46,245 bases of DNA from Accumulibacter sp. (GTDB lineage Bacteria; Pseudomonadota; Gammaproteobacteria; Burkholderiales; Rhodocyclaceae). Each line of letters opens with the position of its first letter. Within the stretch, counting starts at the first letter, position 1. The notes under the pieces were generated by a model, which did not search any database, had not been told where the DNA came from, and saw nothing but the letters and a program-made list of their open reading frames with translations. Positions 8,990-18,350 of the stretch are shown here, piece by piece. The position numbers and the translations under genes are program-made. Location of the stretch: assembly GCF_029255285.1 (NCBI RefSeq), contig NZ_JAPUVI010000063.1, positions 1 through 46,245 of the forward strand, in the 5' to 3' direction.

Positions 8990-9577
8990 ATGCAAGCAAA
9001 CGACCATGAACCCGTAGATCCCGCCGCTGTATCGGAAGCCTCCGTCACTACGGAAACGCGGGAAGCGCCGGCAACGACGGAAGCCGACGTCGCGGCGGCG
9101 CCAGAGGTGGAGGAAGGCCCGAGTCTCGAAGAAGCTCTCCACCAGGCCGAACTCAAGGTGGCGGAATACCACGACGCGTGGCTGCGCGCCAGGGCGGAAA
9201 CCGAGAATGTTCGCCGCCGCGCGCAGGAAGACATCGTGAAGGCCGGCAAGTATTCGATCGATCGTTTCGCGCGCGAGTTGCTGGCAGTCAAGGACAGCCT
9301 CGAAGCCGCGCTGGCCGTCGAGACTCCGACGGTCGACAGTCTGCGCTCGGGCACGGAATTGACGCTCAAACAACTGGTCGCCGCCTTCGAAAAGTCGGCC
9401 TTGACCGAACTCAACCCATTGGGGCAGAAGTTCGACCCACATCACCACCAGGCGATCAGCGTCGTCGAGTCGCCGCAAGAGCCGAACACGGTCGTTACTG
9501 TCCTGCAGAAGGGATACCTGCTGGCCGATCGTGTATTGCGTCCGGCGCTGGTCGTCGTGGCCAAGTCCATGACTTGA
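8990..9577 (+). CDS. grpE: Nucleotide exchange factor GrpE
   Basis: Co-chaperone that releases ADP from DnaK. The 195-residue product has an acidic, disordered N-terminus (about 1-45), then a long coiled coil with [20 protein letters not shown]. The beta-wing domain follows, with [15 protein letters not shown] and [20 protein letters not shown], the GrpE signature. A GGGAGA ribosome site precedes the ATG. Its stop codon (TGA, 9575-9577) lies inside the -35 element of the dnaK promoter. Confidence 0.96.
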   Translation: MQANDHEPVDPAAVSEASVTTETREAPATTEADVAAAPEVEEGPSLEEALHQAELKVAEYHDAWLRARAETENVRRRAQEDIVKAGKYSIDRFARELLAVKDSLEAALAVETPTVDSLRSGTELTLKQLVAAFEKSALTELNPLGQKFDPHHHQAISVVESPQEPNTVVTVLQKGYLLADRVLRPALVVVAKSMT

Positions 9578-9600
9578 AATCGTTGTGATAGTCCCCAAAT
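9573..9600 (+). promoter_or_regulatory. Sigma-32 (heat-shock) promoter for dnaK
   Basis: CTTGAAAT at 9573-9580 and CCCCAAAT at 9593-9600, 12 bp apart, form a near-consensus RpoH promoter overlapping the end of grpE. It gives dnaK an independent heat-shock start about 70 bases before its ATG. Confidence 0.88.
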
Positions 9601-9675
9601 GGCGTCCATCACGAAGCATTCCGGCGCTTGGCGGATGCCTCCTATTTTTACCGAGAACACTGAAAGGATTCTGAG

Positions 9676-11604
9676 ATGGGCAAGATCATCGGCATCGATC
9701 TGGGTACGACAAATTCCTGTGTCGCCGTTATGGAAAATGGCAAGCCGAAGGTCATCGAAAACTCTGAAGGCGCGCGGACGACGCCGTCCATTGTGGCTTA
9801 TGCCGAGGACGGCGAGATCCTGTGCGGCGCGCCCGCCAAGCGCCAGGCGGTAACCAATCCGAAGAACACGCTGTACGCGGTCAAGCGCCTGATTGGACGC
9901 CGCTTCGAAGAGAAGGAGGTGCAGAAGGACATTTCCCTGATGCCGTTCAAGATCCTGAGGGCCGACAACGGCGATGCCTGGGTCGAGGTGCGAGGCAAGA
10001 AGATCGCGCCGCCGCAGGTTTCGGCCGAAGTCCTGCGCAAGATGAAAAAAACTGCCGAAGATTATCTCGGTGAAGACGTCACCGAAGCCGTGATCACGGT
10101 ACCGGCCTATTTCAACGACAGCCAGCGCCAGGCGACCAAGGATGCAGGACGGATCGCGGGCCTCGAAGTCAAGCGGATCATCAACGAGCCGACGGCCGCG
10201 GCGTTGGCCTTCGGTATGGACAAGAAACAGGGCGACAAGAAGATCGCGGTGTATGACCTCGGTGGTGGTACCTTCGACATTTCGATCATCGAAATTGCCG
10301 AAGTCGAAGGCGAGCACCAGTTCGAGGTGCTGTCGACCAACGGCGATACCTTCCTGGGCGGCGAAGACTTCGACCAGCGTCTGATCGATTACATCATCGA
10401 CGAGTTCAAGAAGGAAAGCGGAGTCAACCTCAAGGCCGACGTCCTGGCTCTGCAGCGCCTCAAGGACGCCGCTGAAAAGGCCAAAATCGAGCTTTCTTCC
10501 GGTCAGCAGACTGAAATAAACCTGCCGTACATCACCGCCGACGCTTCCGGCCCTAAGCACCTGACGCACAAGATCACGCGCGCCAAGTTCGAGTCACTGG
10601 TCGACGAACTGATCAATCGCACCATCGAACCGTGCCGCATCGCCCTGAAGGATGCCGGCTGCAAGATCGGCGACATCAATGACGTGATTCTCGTCGGTGG
10701 ACAATCCCGGATGCCGAAGGTGCAGGAAGCCGTCAAGGAGTTCTTTGGCCGCGAGCCGCGCCGTGATGTCAACCCGGACGAAGCCGTCGCGGTCGGGGCC
10801 GCCATCCAGGGCGGCGTGCTGCAGGGTGAGGTCAAGGATGTCCTGCTCCTCGACGTGACTCCGCTGTCACTGGGAATCGAGACGCTCGGCGGCGTGATGA
10901 CCAAGCTGATCAAGAAGAATACCACCATACCGACCAAGGCGAACCAGGTCTTCTCGACGGCGGACGATAACCAGTCGGCCGTGACCATTCACGTGCTGCA
11001 GGGCGAGCGCGAGATGGCGGCCGGTAACAAGAGCCTTGGGCAGTTCAATCTGTCGGACATTCCGCCGGCACCGCGCGGCATGCCGCAGATCGAAGTGACC
11101 TTCGATATCGACGCCAACGGCATTCTGCATGTTTCGGCCAAGGACAAAGCCACCGGCAAGGAGAACAAGATCAAGATCCAGGCCTCTTCCGGCCTCAACG
11201 AAGAGGAAGTGCAGCGGATGGTGCGCGATGCCGAGTTGCACGCCGAAGAAGACCGCAAGGCGCATGAACTCGCCGAAGCGCGGAATCAGTGCGACGGCAT
11301 GATCCATACGGTCAAGAAGTCTCTTGCCGAATACGGCAAGGAGCTTTCCGATAGCGAGAAAGGGGCTATCGAAGCCGCCATGAAAGCAGCCGAAGAGGCA
11401 ATTCGTGGCAACGACCTGGACGCGATCAGGGCGAAAAGCGAGGCGCTTGGCACGGCGGCGCAGAAGTTGGGTGAGAAGATGTACGCCAAGCAGCAGGCGC
11501 ATGCGGCTGGCGCCGAGAGTGGTGCGGGGGCAGCCGGCGAAACCAAGAAGGACGATAGCGACGTCGTCGACGCCGAGTTCACCGAAGTCAAAGATAAGAA
11601 GTAG
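9676..11604 (+). CDS. dnaK: Chaperone DnaK (Hsp70)
   Basis: ATP-driven chaperone. The 642-residue protein opens [20 protein letters not shown] and has the nucleotide-binding domain through about residue 380 ([27 protein letters not shown]). The hydrophobic linker [15 protein letters not shown] is followed by the substrate-binding beta domain and the helical lid. The acidic tail ends [11 protein letters not shown], resembling the EEVKD end of proteobacterial DnaK. It is expressed from its own sigma-32 promoter and probably also from the grpE promoter, and is followed by dnaJ after 71 bp. Confidence 0.98.
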   Translation: MGKIIGIDLGTTNSCVAVMENGKPKVIENSEGARTTPSIVAYAEDGEILCGAPAKRQAVTNPKNTLYAVKRLIGRRFEEKEVQKDISLMPFKILRADNGDAWVEVRGKKIAPPQVSAEVLRKMKKTAEDYLGEDVTEAVITVPAYFNDSQRQATKDAGRIAGLEVKRIINEPTAAALAFGMDKKQGDKKIAVYDLGGGTFDISIIEIAEVEGEHQFEVLSTNGDTFLGGEDFDQRLIDYIIDEFKKESGVNLKADVLALQRLKDAAEKAKIELSSGQQTEINLPYITADASGPKHLTHKITRAKFESLVDELINRTIEPCRIALKDAGCKIGDINDVILVGGQSRMPKVQEAVKEFFGREPRRDVNPDEAVAVGAAIQGGVLQGEVKDVLLLDVTPLSLGIETLGGVMTKLIKKNTTIPTKANQVFSTADDNQSAVTIHVLQGEREMAAGNKSLGQFNLSDIPPAPRGMPQIEVTFDIDANGILHVSAKDKATGKENKIKIQASSGLNEEEVQRMVRDAELHAEEDRKAHELAEARNQCDGMIHTVKKSLAEYGKELSDSEKGAIEAAMKAAEEAIRGNDLDAIRAKSEALGTAAQKLGEKMYAKQQAHAAGAESGAGAAGETKKDDSDVVDAEFTEVKDKK

Positions 11605-11675
11605 GCATCCGCCTTGCGGGGTGGGGCGTATAATCGCGCCTCTCCTCGCCGCCCCCATGAATTGCTCAAGAACCG

Positions 11676-12788
11676 ATGGCTAAACGCGACTTTTACGACA
11701 TTCTCGGCGTCAACCGTGACGCTTCAGACGAAGAAATCAAGAAGTCCTATCGCAAGCTGGCGATGAAATACCATCCGGACCGCAATCCGGACAATCCCAG
11801 GGCCGAGGATCACTTCAAGGAAGTCAAGGAAGCCTATGAAGTGCTGACCGATCCTCAAAAGCGCGCCGCCTACGACCAGTATGGTCATGCCGGCATCGAT
11901 CCGCAGGCCGGCATGGGTGCGGCGGGAGGTTTTTCTGACGCTTTCGGTGGCATTTTCGACGAGATTTTCGGCGGTGGTCGGGGGGGAAGGTCGAATATCT
12001 ATCGCGGTGCCGACCTGCGCTATAACCTCGAAGTCACTCTGGAGCAAGCGGCTTTCGGTACCGAGACCAAGATCCGCATTCCGACCATGGAGGCGTGTGA
12101 TTCTTGTCGCGGCAGTGGGGCAAAGGCCGGTACGCAGCCGAAGACCTGCCCGACTTGCCAGGGCAGCGGCCAAGTACGGCTGCAACAGGGCTTCTTCTCG
12201 ATTCAGCAGACTTGCCCGAAATGTCATGGGACGGGGCGTTTCATCGCCGAACCCTGTACGTCGTGTCATGGCGCCGGGCGAGTCAAGCAGCATAAGACGT
12301 TGGCCGTCAAGATTCCGGCCGGAGTCGACGAAGGCGATCGTATACGTCTGTCGGGCGAAGGTGAGCACGGCATTAATGGCGGTCCGTCCGGCGATCTCTA
12401 CGTGCAGATTCACCTCAAGGCGCACCCCGTCTTCCAACGTGAGCAGAATGACCTGCACTGCGAGATGCCGATCAGTTTCACGACCGCCGCGCTTGGCGGA
12501 GAAATCGATATTCCCACCTTGGATGGCGCGGCCAAGATCAGAGTCCCTCCGGAAACCCAGTCGGGAAAGACCTTCCGCTTGCGCGGCAAGGGAATCAAGG
12601 GTGTGCGCAGTCACGCCCATGGCGATCTGTTGTGCCACGTGGTGGTCGAAACCCCGGTTCATCTGACTGAACGCCAGAAGGAATTGTTACGCGAGCTCGA
12701 GGAGTCGAGTCGGGAAAATTCGGCCCAGCACAATCCGCGCGCCAAGTCCTGGATGGATCGGGTGCGGGACTTCTTCGCCGCAACCTGA
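11676..12788 (+). CDS. dnaJ: Chaperone DnaJ (Hsp40)
   Basis: Delivers substrates to DnaK and stimulates its ATPase. The 370-residue protein contains an intact J domain (about 4-70, YHPDRNP with the HPD triad) and a Gly/Phe-rich linker ([21 protein letters not shown]). Four zinc-binding repeats follow ([32 protein letters not shown]), then the two C-terminal substrate domains. This is the canonical type I architecture. A TATAAT at 11629-11634 in the dnaK-dnaJ gap could be a -10, but no matching -35 is evident. Confidence 0.97.
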   Translation: MAKRDFYDILGVNRDASDEEIKKSYRKLAMKYHPDRNPDNPRAEDHFKEVKEAYEVLTDPQKRAAYDQYGHAGIDPQAGMGAAGGFSDAFGGIFDEIFGGGRGGRSNIYRGADLRYNLEVTLEQAAFGTETKIRIPTMEACDSCRGSGAKAGTQPKTCPTCQGSGQVRLQQGFFSIQQTCPKCHGTGRFIAEPCTSCHGAGRVKQHKTLAVKIPAGVDEGDRIRLSGEGEHGINGGPSGDLYVQIHLKAHPVFQREQNDLHCEMPISFTTAALGGEIDIPTLDGAAKIRVPPETQSGKTFRLRGKGIKGVRSHAHGDLLCHVVVETPVHLTERQKELLRELEESSRENSAQHNPRAKSWMDRVRDFFAAT

Positions 12789-13060
12789 GAGCGGCTTTGC
12801 CACTGCTCGCTTTCTGCGCTGCCGGCGAGGCGCATTTTTGCTCTCCGTTTAGGTCTTTCCCCGCGGTCGTGTAAGCAGCACGTCAGTTTGCTGCGCCATC
12901 CTTGGCGGTAGTGAGAGCTTCGTCCGCGAGACGGGAATCCTGACTCGCCGGTTTGCGGGGATGGGTGGACGGAGGTGTCTTCACTCAACCAGGGAAGGCG
13001 GTGGCAGGGCACAAGCATCCGCCAGCGAATGCCACTCACGCAGGACGGGAGGACGGATCC

Positions 13061-14197
13061 ATGCGATTGGTTAGGGCACTGCTGCTTTTTCTATTCAGTT
13101 GCTTTGCTGTGGCGGGCGAAGTCGGGGTTACCGACAACAGCATACTGATCGGCATGACGGCACCGTTTTCCGGACCTAACGGCGCCTATGGTCTGGACAT
13201 GAAAATGGTCATCAATGCCTATTTTCGCCAGATCAACGAGGCCGGCGGGGTCAATGGCCGACGATTGGAACTGCGCGCACTCGACGACGGCTACGAGACC
13301 GAGCGCGCGGTTGCCAACACCCGGATTCTGATTACCCGCGAGAATGTCTTTGCCTTGCTCGCTTCTTACGGTTCCAGCCCGACAACGGCGGCCATGAACG
13401 AGGTTTTCGGAGTTGCCAAGGTGCCCCTCGTTGGCGCCATTTCCGGCGCCGACTCGATCCGCCAGTCGCCGAAGGACAACCCCACGAACCGCTACCTGTT
13501 CAATGTGCGGGCAAGCTACGCCAACGAAACCGAAGCCATCATCAACCAGTTGGTGTCGCTCGGCTTCAAGAATATCGCTGTGCTGTACCAGAACGACGGT
13601 TTCGGCAAATCTGGGCTCGATGGCGTCGTCGCGGCGCTCAAGAAGCATCGCCAAACCCCGTCCGCAGTCGCCACTGTCGAACGCAACTCGGTCGAGGTGA
13701 CACAGGCCGTGCAAACGATCGCCAAGGTGAACCCGCAGGCTGTGGTCATGGTGACCCTGTACAAACCGACGGCGGCCTTCGTCCGCGGCTTGAAGGCAGC
13801 CGGGCAGACGCCACAGTTCATGACGCTTTCGCCGGTCGGCGCCGACCTGCTGGTCCAGGAACTGGGAGACGCGGCACGCGGCATCGGGATTTCGCAGGTC
13901 ATGCCCTATCCCTGGAACGACACGACACCGATGGTGCGCGAATACCAGAAGCTGCTGGCCAAGCAGGCACAGCCTTCATACTACGGTATCGAGGCCTATG
14001 CCATGGCCAAACTGCTGGTCGACGCGATTCGCAAAGCCGGAAAGGATCTCACCCGCGAGAAGCTCGTGACCACCTTGGAAGGCCTGCAAAATTACGACTT
14101 GGGCGGTTATCGGGTCAGCTATTCGGCCAACGAGCGACTCGGGTCGCGCTTCGTCGACTTGACGGTCGTTGGCAGCGGCGGACGCCTTCTGCGATAG
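13061..14197 (+). CDS. ABC transporter substrate-binding protein, Leu/Ile/Val (LivK) type
   Basis: Periplasmic binding protein of the Peripla_BP_6 class. The ATG at 13061 follows a GGGAGG site and opens a 378-residue product with a clear signal peptide (MRLVRALLLFLFSCFAVAG, cleavage near residue 19). The mature part begins VTDNSILIGMTAPFSGPNGAYG and continues with GGVNGRRLELRALDDGYE, the typical first-lobe pattern of LivK and amide-binding relatives. No permease or ATPase genes are beside it, so it is an orphan binding protein; the ligand cannot be deduced. The 272 bp before it (12789-13060) hold no recognisable gene. Confidence 0.9.
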   Translation: MRLVRALLLFLFSCFAVAGEVGVTDNSILIGMTAPFSGPNGAYGLDMKMVINAYFRQINEAGGVNGRRLELRALDDGYETERAVANTRILITRENVFALLASYGSSPTTAAMNEVFGVAKVPLVGAISGADSIRQSPKDNPTNRYLFNVRASYANETEAIINQLVSLGFKNIAVLYQNDGFGKSGLDGVVAALKKHRQTPSAVATVERNSVEVTQAVQTIAKVNPQAVVMVTLYKPTAAFVRGLKAAGQTPQFMTLSPVGADLLVQELGDAARGIGISQVMPYPWNDTTPMVREYQKLLAKQAQPSYYGIEAYAMAKLLVDAIRKAGKDLTREKLVTTLEGLQNYDLGGYRVSYSANERLGSRFVDLTVVGSGGRLLR

Positions 14198-14272
14198 CGT
14201 CGAGCGGAGCGCGCGTGTCGGGGGCGTGGCGAGCCCGCGTCAAAAAATATGACAGCCAGAGACCGCTAGCCA

Positions 14273-15646
14273 CTACATACGGCGCCAGCTCGTTCCTTGC
14301 GGGCCGTCCTCGAGCACGATTCCGGCGGCCAGCAGGTCGGCGCGGATTTGGTCGGCGGCGGCATAATTCTTGCTTTTTCTGGCGGCCAGACGGTCGGCGA
14401 TCAGTGACTCGATGCGTTCGCTGCTCAACTCGCCAGAGCCCACCGGCGCCGCTTGCAGAAAGGCCTGCGGGTCGCGGCTGAGCAGGCCGAGCAGGCCAGC
14501 GAGGCCGCGCAACTGACTGGCAAGCGCCGCCGATTTGCCGCGATTGAGTTCGGCCGCCAGATCGAAGAGTACGGCGCACGCTTCCGGCGTATTGAAGTCG
14601 TCCCTCATCGCCTCGCTGAAGCGACGCGCGTGCGGCTCCTTCCAGTCGATCGGACGACTTTCGGTGGCCACCGTTTTCAGGGCAGTATACAGGCGCGTCA
14701 GCGCCTGCCGGGCGTCGTCGAGGTGGGCGTCGGAATAGTTCAGCGGGCTGCGGTAGTGCGCACGAAGGATGAAGAAACGCACCACCTCCGGGTCGTATTT
14801 CTTCAGAATCTCTCTGATCGTGAAGAAATTTCCGAGCGATTTGGACATCTTTTGCTCGTCGACCCGGACGAATCCATTGTGCATCCAGTAGTTGACGAAA
14901 CGGCATCGATGCGCGCCTTCCGATTGCGCGATCTCGTTCTCGTGATGAGGAAACTGCAGATCCTGGCCGCCGCCATGAATGTCGAAGTGCTCGCCTAGCA
15001 GATCCGAACTCATTGCCGAACATTCGATGTGCCAGCCGGGGCGGCCAGCGCCCCAGGGCGACGGCCAGGACGGTTCGCCTTCCCGGGCATGCTTCCAGAG
15101 CACGAAGTCCAGCGGGTCTTCCTTGGCCGCATCGACATCCACCCGTTCGCCCGCTCTGAGGTCGTCGACGGATTTTCCCGAGAGCTGGCCGTAGCCGGGA
15201 AACTTGCGAACCGAGAAGTTCACATCGCCGTCGGTCGCCTGGTAGGCGAGACCGTTCTTCTCCAGCCGGCCAATCAGGGCGAGCATTTGCGGCACGTATT
15301 CGGTGGCCCGGGGTTCGTGGTCCGGCTTTTCGACGCCGAGCGCCGCCGCGTCCTCGTTCATGAGGGCGATGAAGCGATTGGTCAATTCGCCAATGCTCTC
15401 GCCGTTCTCGCGCGCGCGCGCGATGATTTTGTCATCAATGTCGGTAATGTTCCGGACGTAGGTGACCTGCAGGCCGCTGGCTCGCAACCAGCGTTGGACC
15501 ATGTCGAACACCACCAGAACGCGCGCATGACCGAGGTGGCAATGGTCGTAAACGGTCATCCCGCAGACATACATGCGAACCTTGCCGGGGGTGATCGGAA
15601 CGAAGTCCTGTTTTTCCCTCGCCAGCGAGTTGTAGATTTTCAGCAT
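14273..15646 (-). CDS. cysS: Cysteinyl-tRNA synthetase
   Basis: Charges tRNA-Cys. The 457-residue class Ia synthetase begins [18 protein letters not shown]. It shows the zinc-ligand [16 protein letters not shown] with the HIGH-type motif, later zinc ligands in WHIECSAMS and [13 protein letters not shown], and the ATP-binding KMSKSLGNF loop. The C-terminal DALR-like helical region ends in [10 protein letters not shown]. Length is normal. It is divergent from the TPR-cyclophilin-lpxH cluster across 130 bp. Confidence 0.97.
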   Translation of the reverse strand: MLKIYNSLAREKQDFVPITPGKVRMYVCGMTVYDHCHLGHARVLVVFDMVQRWLRASGLQVTYVRNITDIDDKIIARARENGESIGELTNRFIALMNEDAAALGVEKPDHEPRATEYVPQMLALIGRLEKNGLAYQATDGDVNFSVRKFPGYGQLSGKSVDDLRAGERVDVDAAKEDPLDFVLWKHAREGEPSWPSPWGAGRPGWHIECSAMSSDLLGEHFDIHGGGQDLQFPHHENEIAQSEGAHRCRFVNYWMHNGFVRVDEQKMSKSLGNFFTIREILKKYDPEVVRFFILRAHYRSPLNYSDAHLDDARQALTRLYTALKTVATESRPIDWKEPHARRFSEAMRDDFNTPEACAVLFDLAAELNRGKSAALASQLRGLAGLLGLLSRDPQAFLQAAPVGSGELSSERIESLIADRLAARKSKNYAAADQIRADLLAAGIVLEDGPQGTSWRRM

Positions 15647-15698
15647 TTTTCGGGCTCACGAGAGGGCTCGGCTCGCACAGGGGTCACCTGGGAGGGCT

Positions 15699-15726
15699 TT
15701 GGTTTCGACGTACTTCTTGCTAGAAT
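15699..15726 (+). promoter_or_regulatory. Candidate sigma-70 promoter for the TPR-ppi-lpxH cluster
   Basis: TTGGTT (15699-15704) and TAGAAT (15721-15726) with 16-bp spacing precede the TPR gene by 50 bp. It is the best promoter in the cysS/TPR divergent region. Confidence 0.5.
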
Positions 15727-15776
15727 CCGGTGTTCAGGTGACATTCAACCGCTGCACGGCCGAGTATACCATAACG

Positions 15777-16421
15777 ATGCTTTCCAGCTTTCCGAGGCCT
15801 CTCCCGGCATCCTTCACGACCCTGCTCGGCGGGCTGCTGCTGAGCTGCGCGCTGGCGCCGGCACTGGCCGACGATCTGACGGATGGGCAGCGTTTGATGA
15901 AACAGGGGCAGTTGCCGCAGGCGCTCGAAAAGGCCGACGCGTATGTGAGCAGCAAGCCCAAGGATCCGCAGGGACGCTTCCTCAAGGGAGTGATTCTGAC
16001 CGAAATGGGGCGTTCGGCCGAGGCGATGGCCGTTTTCGTCAAACTGACCGAAGACTTTCCGGAACTGCCTGAGCCGTACAACAATCTGGCTGTGCTGCAT
16101 GCCCAGCAGAAGCAGTACGACAAGGCGCGTACGGCTCTGGACATGGCGATCAGGACCCATCCTGGCTACGCCACCGCCTACGAGAACCTGGGCGATGTCT
16201 ACGCCAAGCTCGCCAGCCAGTCCTACGACAAGGCGCTGCAGTTGGAACCGTCGAACAAGGGGTTGCGCAGCAAACAGTCGATGGTTCGCGAACTGATCGC
16301 GGCATCGGCCAGCGCCGTGGCCCGGCCGGCCTCCGCGGCGCGACCGGCGAGCGAAGCCGGCCAGGCTGGCGGGTCCGCCAAAGCGCCGGTCGCAAGGTCG
16401 GGCGACCGGCCGGCTCAGTAG
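15777..16421 (+). CDS. Exported tetratricopeptide-repeat protein
   Basis: I choose the ATG at 15777, where MLSSFPRPLPASFTTLLGG opens a signal peptide cleaved near ALAPALA-DD, giving 214 residues. The more upstream in-frame start would disrupt the signal peptide. At least three TPR units span about 35-150 (GQLPQALEKADAYVSSKPKD, GRSAEAMAVFVKLTEDFPEL, KQYDKARTALDMAIRTHPGY, then ENLGDVYAKLASQSYDKALQ). The tail is Ala/Ser/Pro-rich and low complexity. It is followed after 11 bp by a signal-peptide-bearing cyclophilin, suggesting an envelope role. Its partner is unknown. Confidence 0.85.
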   Translation: MLSSFPRPLPASFTTLLGGLLLSCALAPALADDLTDGQRLMKQGQLPQALEKADAYVSSKPKDPQGRFLKGVILTEMGRSAEAMAVFVKLTEDFPELPEPYNNLAVLHAQQKQYDKARTALDMAIRTHPGYATAYENLGDVYAKLASQSYDKALQLEPSNKGLRSKQSMVRELIAASASAVARPASAARPASEAGQAGGSAKAPVARSGDRPAQ

Positions 16422-16432
16422 AGGAGTTCCCG

Positions 16433-16996
16433 ATGCTCAGGCGCATGATTTTGGTGATCGGCGGGTTGCTGCCGTTGGCTGCCGTGTGGGCGGCGCCGAC
16501 GGTTGAAATGCAGACCAGCCTGGGGCGAATCGTCATCGAACTCGATTCCGAGAAGGCGCCGAAATCCGTACAGAATTTCGTGCACTACGTCAATGAGGGC
16601 TTCTACAACGGTACGCTTTTTCATCGCGTGATCCCTGACTTCATGATCCAGGGGGGCGGTTTCACGGTCGATATGCAGACCAAGCCAGCGCCGCGAAAGG
16701 TTGACAACGAGGCGCGCAACGGTTTGAAGAACGATCGCGGCACGATTGCCATGGCCCGCACGGCGGATCCCAACTCGGCGACTTCCCAGTTCTACGTGAA
16801 CCATCGGGACAACGCGGCGCTCAACTACCCGTCGCCCGATGGCGCGGGCTATACCGTTTTCGGGAAGGTCACGCAGGGCATGGAGGTGGTGGACAAGATC
16901 GCCAGGGTGCCGACCGGTAACCGCGGTATGCACCAGAACGTTCCCCTTGAACCGGTCATCATCCAGTCGGTCAAGATCCTCCCAGAAAAGAAATAA
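16433..16996 (+). CDS. ppiA: Periplasmic peptidyl-prolyl cis-trans isomerase (cyclophilin)
   Basis: Catalyses proline isomerisation during folding. The 187-residue product has a signal peptide ([20 protein letters not shown]) and a full cyclophilin domain: [34 protein letters not shown] with the catalytic Arg, and [22 protein letters not shown] ribosome site precedes the ATG. It is followed after 8 bp by a cytoplasmic paralogue, an export/cytosol pair typical of proteobacteria. Confidence 0.92.
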   Translation: MLRRMILVIGGLLPLAAVWAAPTVEMQTSLGRIVIELDSEKAPKSVQNFVHYVNEGFYNGTLFHRVIPDFMIQGGGFTVDMQTKPAPRKVDNEARNGLKNDRGTIAMARTADPNSATSQFYVNHRDNAALNYPSPDGAGYTVFGKVTQGMEVVDKIARVPTGNRGMHQNVPLEPVIIQSVKILPEKK

Positions 16997-17004
16997 GGAA
17001 AGCC

Positions 17005-17496
17005 ATGATCAAGCTGCACACCAATTTCGGCGTCATCGGCATCGACTTGGACACCGAAAAAGCCCCTTTGTCAGCCAAGAACTTCCTCAGCTACGTCGAA
17101 TCCGGCCATTACGACAATACCCTTTTTCACCGCGTCATTTCCGGCTTCATGATCCAGGGTGGCGGCTTCGCACCGGGGATGAAGCCCAAAGCCTGTGGCG
17201 AGCCGATTCGCAACGAAGCGGACAACGGCCTCAAGAACGACGCCTATACAGTCGCCATGGCGCGTACCTCCGACCCGCACTCGGCCACGGCGCAGTTCTT
17301 CATCAACGTGGTGAATAACGATTTCCTCAATTTCCGGGCCCCGAATGGGCAGGGCTGGGGCTATTGCGTATTCGGAAAAGTCGTCGAAGGAAACGATGTG
17401 GTGGACAAGATCCGGGTCGTCAGGACGGGAAGCGTCGGAGTGCACAGCGATGTGCCGCTCGAGGACGTCGTGATCGAGCGCGCCGAAGTCTGCTGA
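17005..17496 (+). CDS. ppiB: Cytoplasmic peptidyl-prolyl cis-trans isomerase B
   Basis: This 163-residue cyclophilin lacks a signal peptide ([20 protein letters not shown]). It has [16 protein letters not shown] with the catalytic Arg, [17 protein letters not shown] and [20 protein letters not shown]. Strong similarity to the preceding ppiA indicates an old tandem duplication. AAGGAAAG lies just before the ATG. It is part of the TPR-ppiA-ppiB-lpxH run. Confidence 0.94.
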   Translation: MIKLHTNFGVIGIDLDTEKAPLSAKNFLSYVESGHYDNTLFHRVISGFMIQGGGFAPGMKPKACGEPIRNEADNGLKNDAYTVAMARTSDPHSATAQFFINVVNNDFLNFRAPNGQGWGYCVFGKVVEGNDVVDKIRVVRTGSVGVHSDVPLEDVVIERAEVC

Positions 17497-17530
17497 AGCC
17501 GGCTGTCTTGGCCATCCTTCGGCAGGCTCC

Positions 17531-18262
17531 TTGATCCTCTTCATTTCCGATCTGCACCTGGCGCCCGAGGCGCCAGGTGCGACACGACTCTTGCTCGATT
17601 TCCTCGCGGGTCGCGCGCGCGCGGCCGAGCAACTGTTCATACTGGGCGATCTTTTCGAGGCTTGGCCGGGCGACGACTGTCTCGACGACCCGGACGACCG
17701 TTTCGTTTCGGCGATCGTCGAAGCGCTGCGCGAACTCTCGGCCGCCGGCGTCGCCGTTTCGGTGATGCACGGCAACCGGGATTTTCTTCTCGGCGACCGC
17801 TTCTCGGCCAGCAGTGGCGCGCGCTTGCTGCCCGATCCGTACCTGTTGTCCTTGCCGACCTGGCAGTTCGTCCTCTCGCACGGCGACGCGCTGTGCACCG
17901 ACGACGGCGACTATCAGGCGTTTCGGGCACAGGTTCGCCAAGCCGCCTGGCAATCCTCGTTTCTTTCCCGGCCGTTGGCCGAACGACGGGCGATCGCCAT
18001 GGCGGCGCGGCAGAAGAGCGAGAGCGCCAAGCGCGACAAGGCGCCGTCACTGATGGACGTCAACCCCGCGGCAACCGACGATTTCCTGCGCCAGAACGGT
18101 TATGCCAGCCTGATCCACGGTCACACCCACCGGCCGGCGACGCATGATCACCTGGTCGACGGTATCCATGTCGAGCGTTGGGTGTTGTCCGACTGGCGCG
18201 AGACGGCAGGTGAGTGTCTGTGCTGGAACGGCGAAGAACTCGTGCGGGAAGTCCTGCACTGA
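17531..18262 (+). CDS. lpxH: UDP-2,3-diacylglucosamine diphosphatase
   Basis: Hydrolyses UDP-2,3-diacylglucosamine to lipid X in lipid A synthesis. The 243-residue protein carries all calcineurin-like metal motifs: FISDLHL, LGDLFEAWPGDD, MHGNRDFLLGDRF, LSHGDALCTDD and LIHGHTHRP. The start is a TTG at 17531 (MILFISDLH); no in-frame ATG or GTG lies just upstream, and the motif begins immediately. A perfect 12-bp inverted repeat occupies codons about 8-17 (see hairpin entry). It sits 34 bp after ppiB. Confidence 0.93.
   Translation: MILFISDLHLAPEAPGATRLLLDFLAGRARAAEQLFILGDLFEAWPGDDCLDDPDDRFVSAIVEALRELSAAGVAVSVMHGNRDFLLGDRFSASSGARLLPDPYLLSLPTWQFVLSHGDALCTDDGDYQAFRAQVRQAAWQSSFLSRPLAERRAIAMAARQKSESAKRDKAPSLMDVNPAATDDFLRQNGYASLIHGHTHRPATHDHLVDGIHVERWVLSDWRETAGECLCWNGEELVREVLH
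17554..17580 (+). repeat. Perfect 12-bp inverted repeat in the lpxH 5' coding region
   Basis: GCACCTGGCGCC (17554-17565), loop CGA, GGCGCCAGGTGC (17569-17580). The predicted RNA hairpin is very stable, lies 23 bases after the TTG start and could limit lpxH initiation or stall upstream transcripts. It encodes ordinary residues, so it may be tolerated by chance. Confidence 0.6.
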
Positions 18263-18350
18263 CCACCGGGCATAGACCGCCGATAAAAACGATGGTGGCA
18301 CCCGGGTCGGCGATTCGGGGTCTGGCCGCCGCTCCGGGCGCGGAGAAGCG

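Noticed and set aside
11606-11634. Sigma-70 promoter for dnaJ using TATAAT at 11629
   Set aside because: No acceptable -35 at 16-18 bp spacing; TTGCGG is only about 9 bp away.
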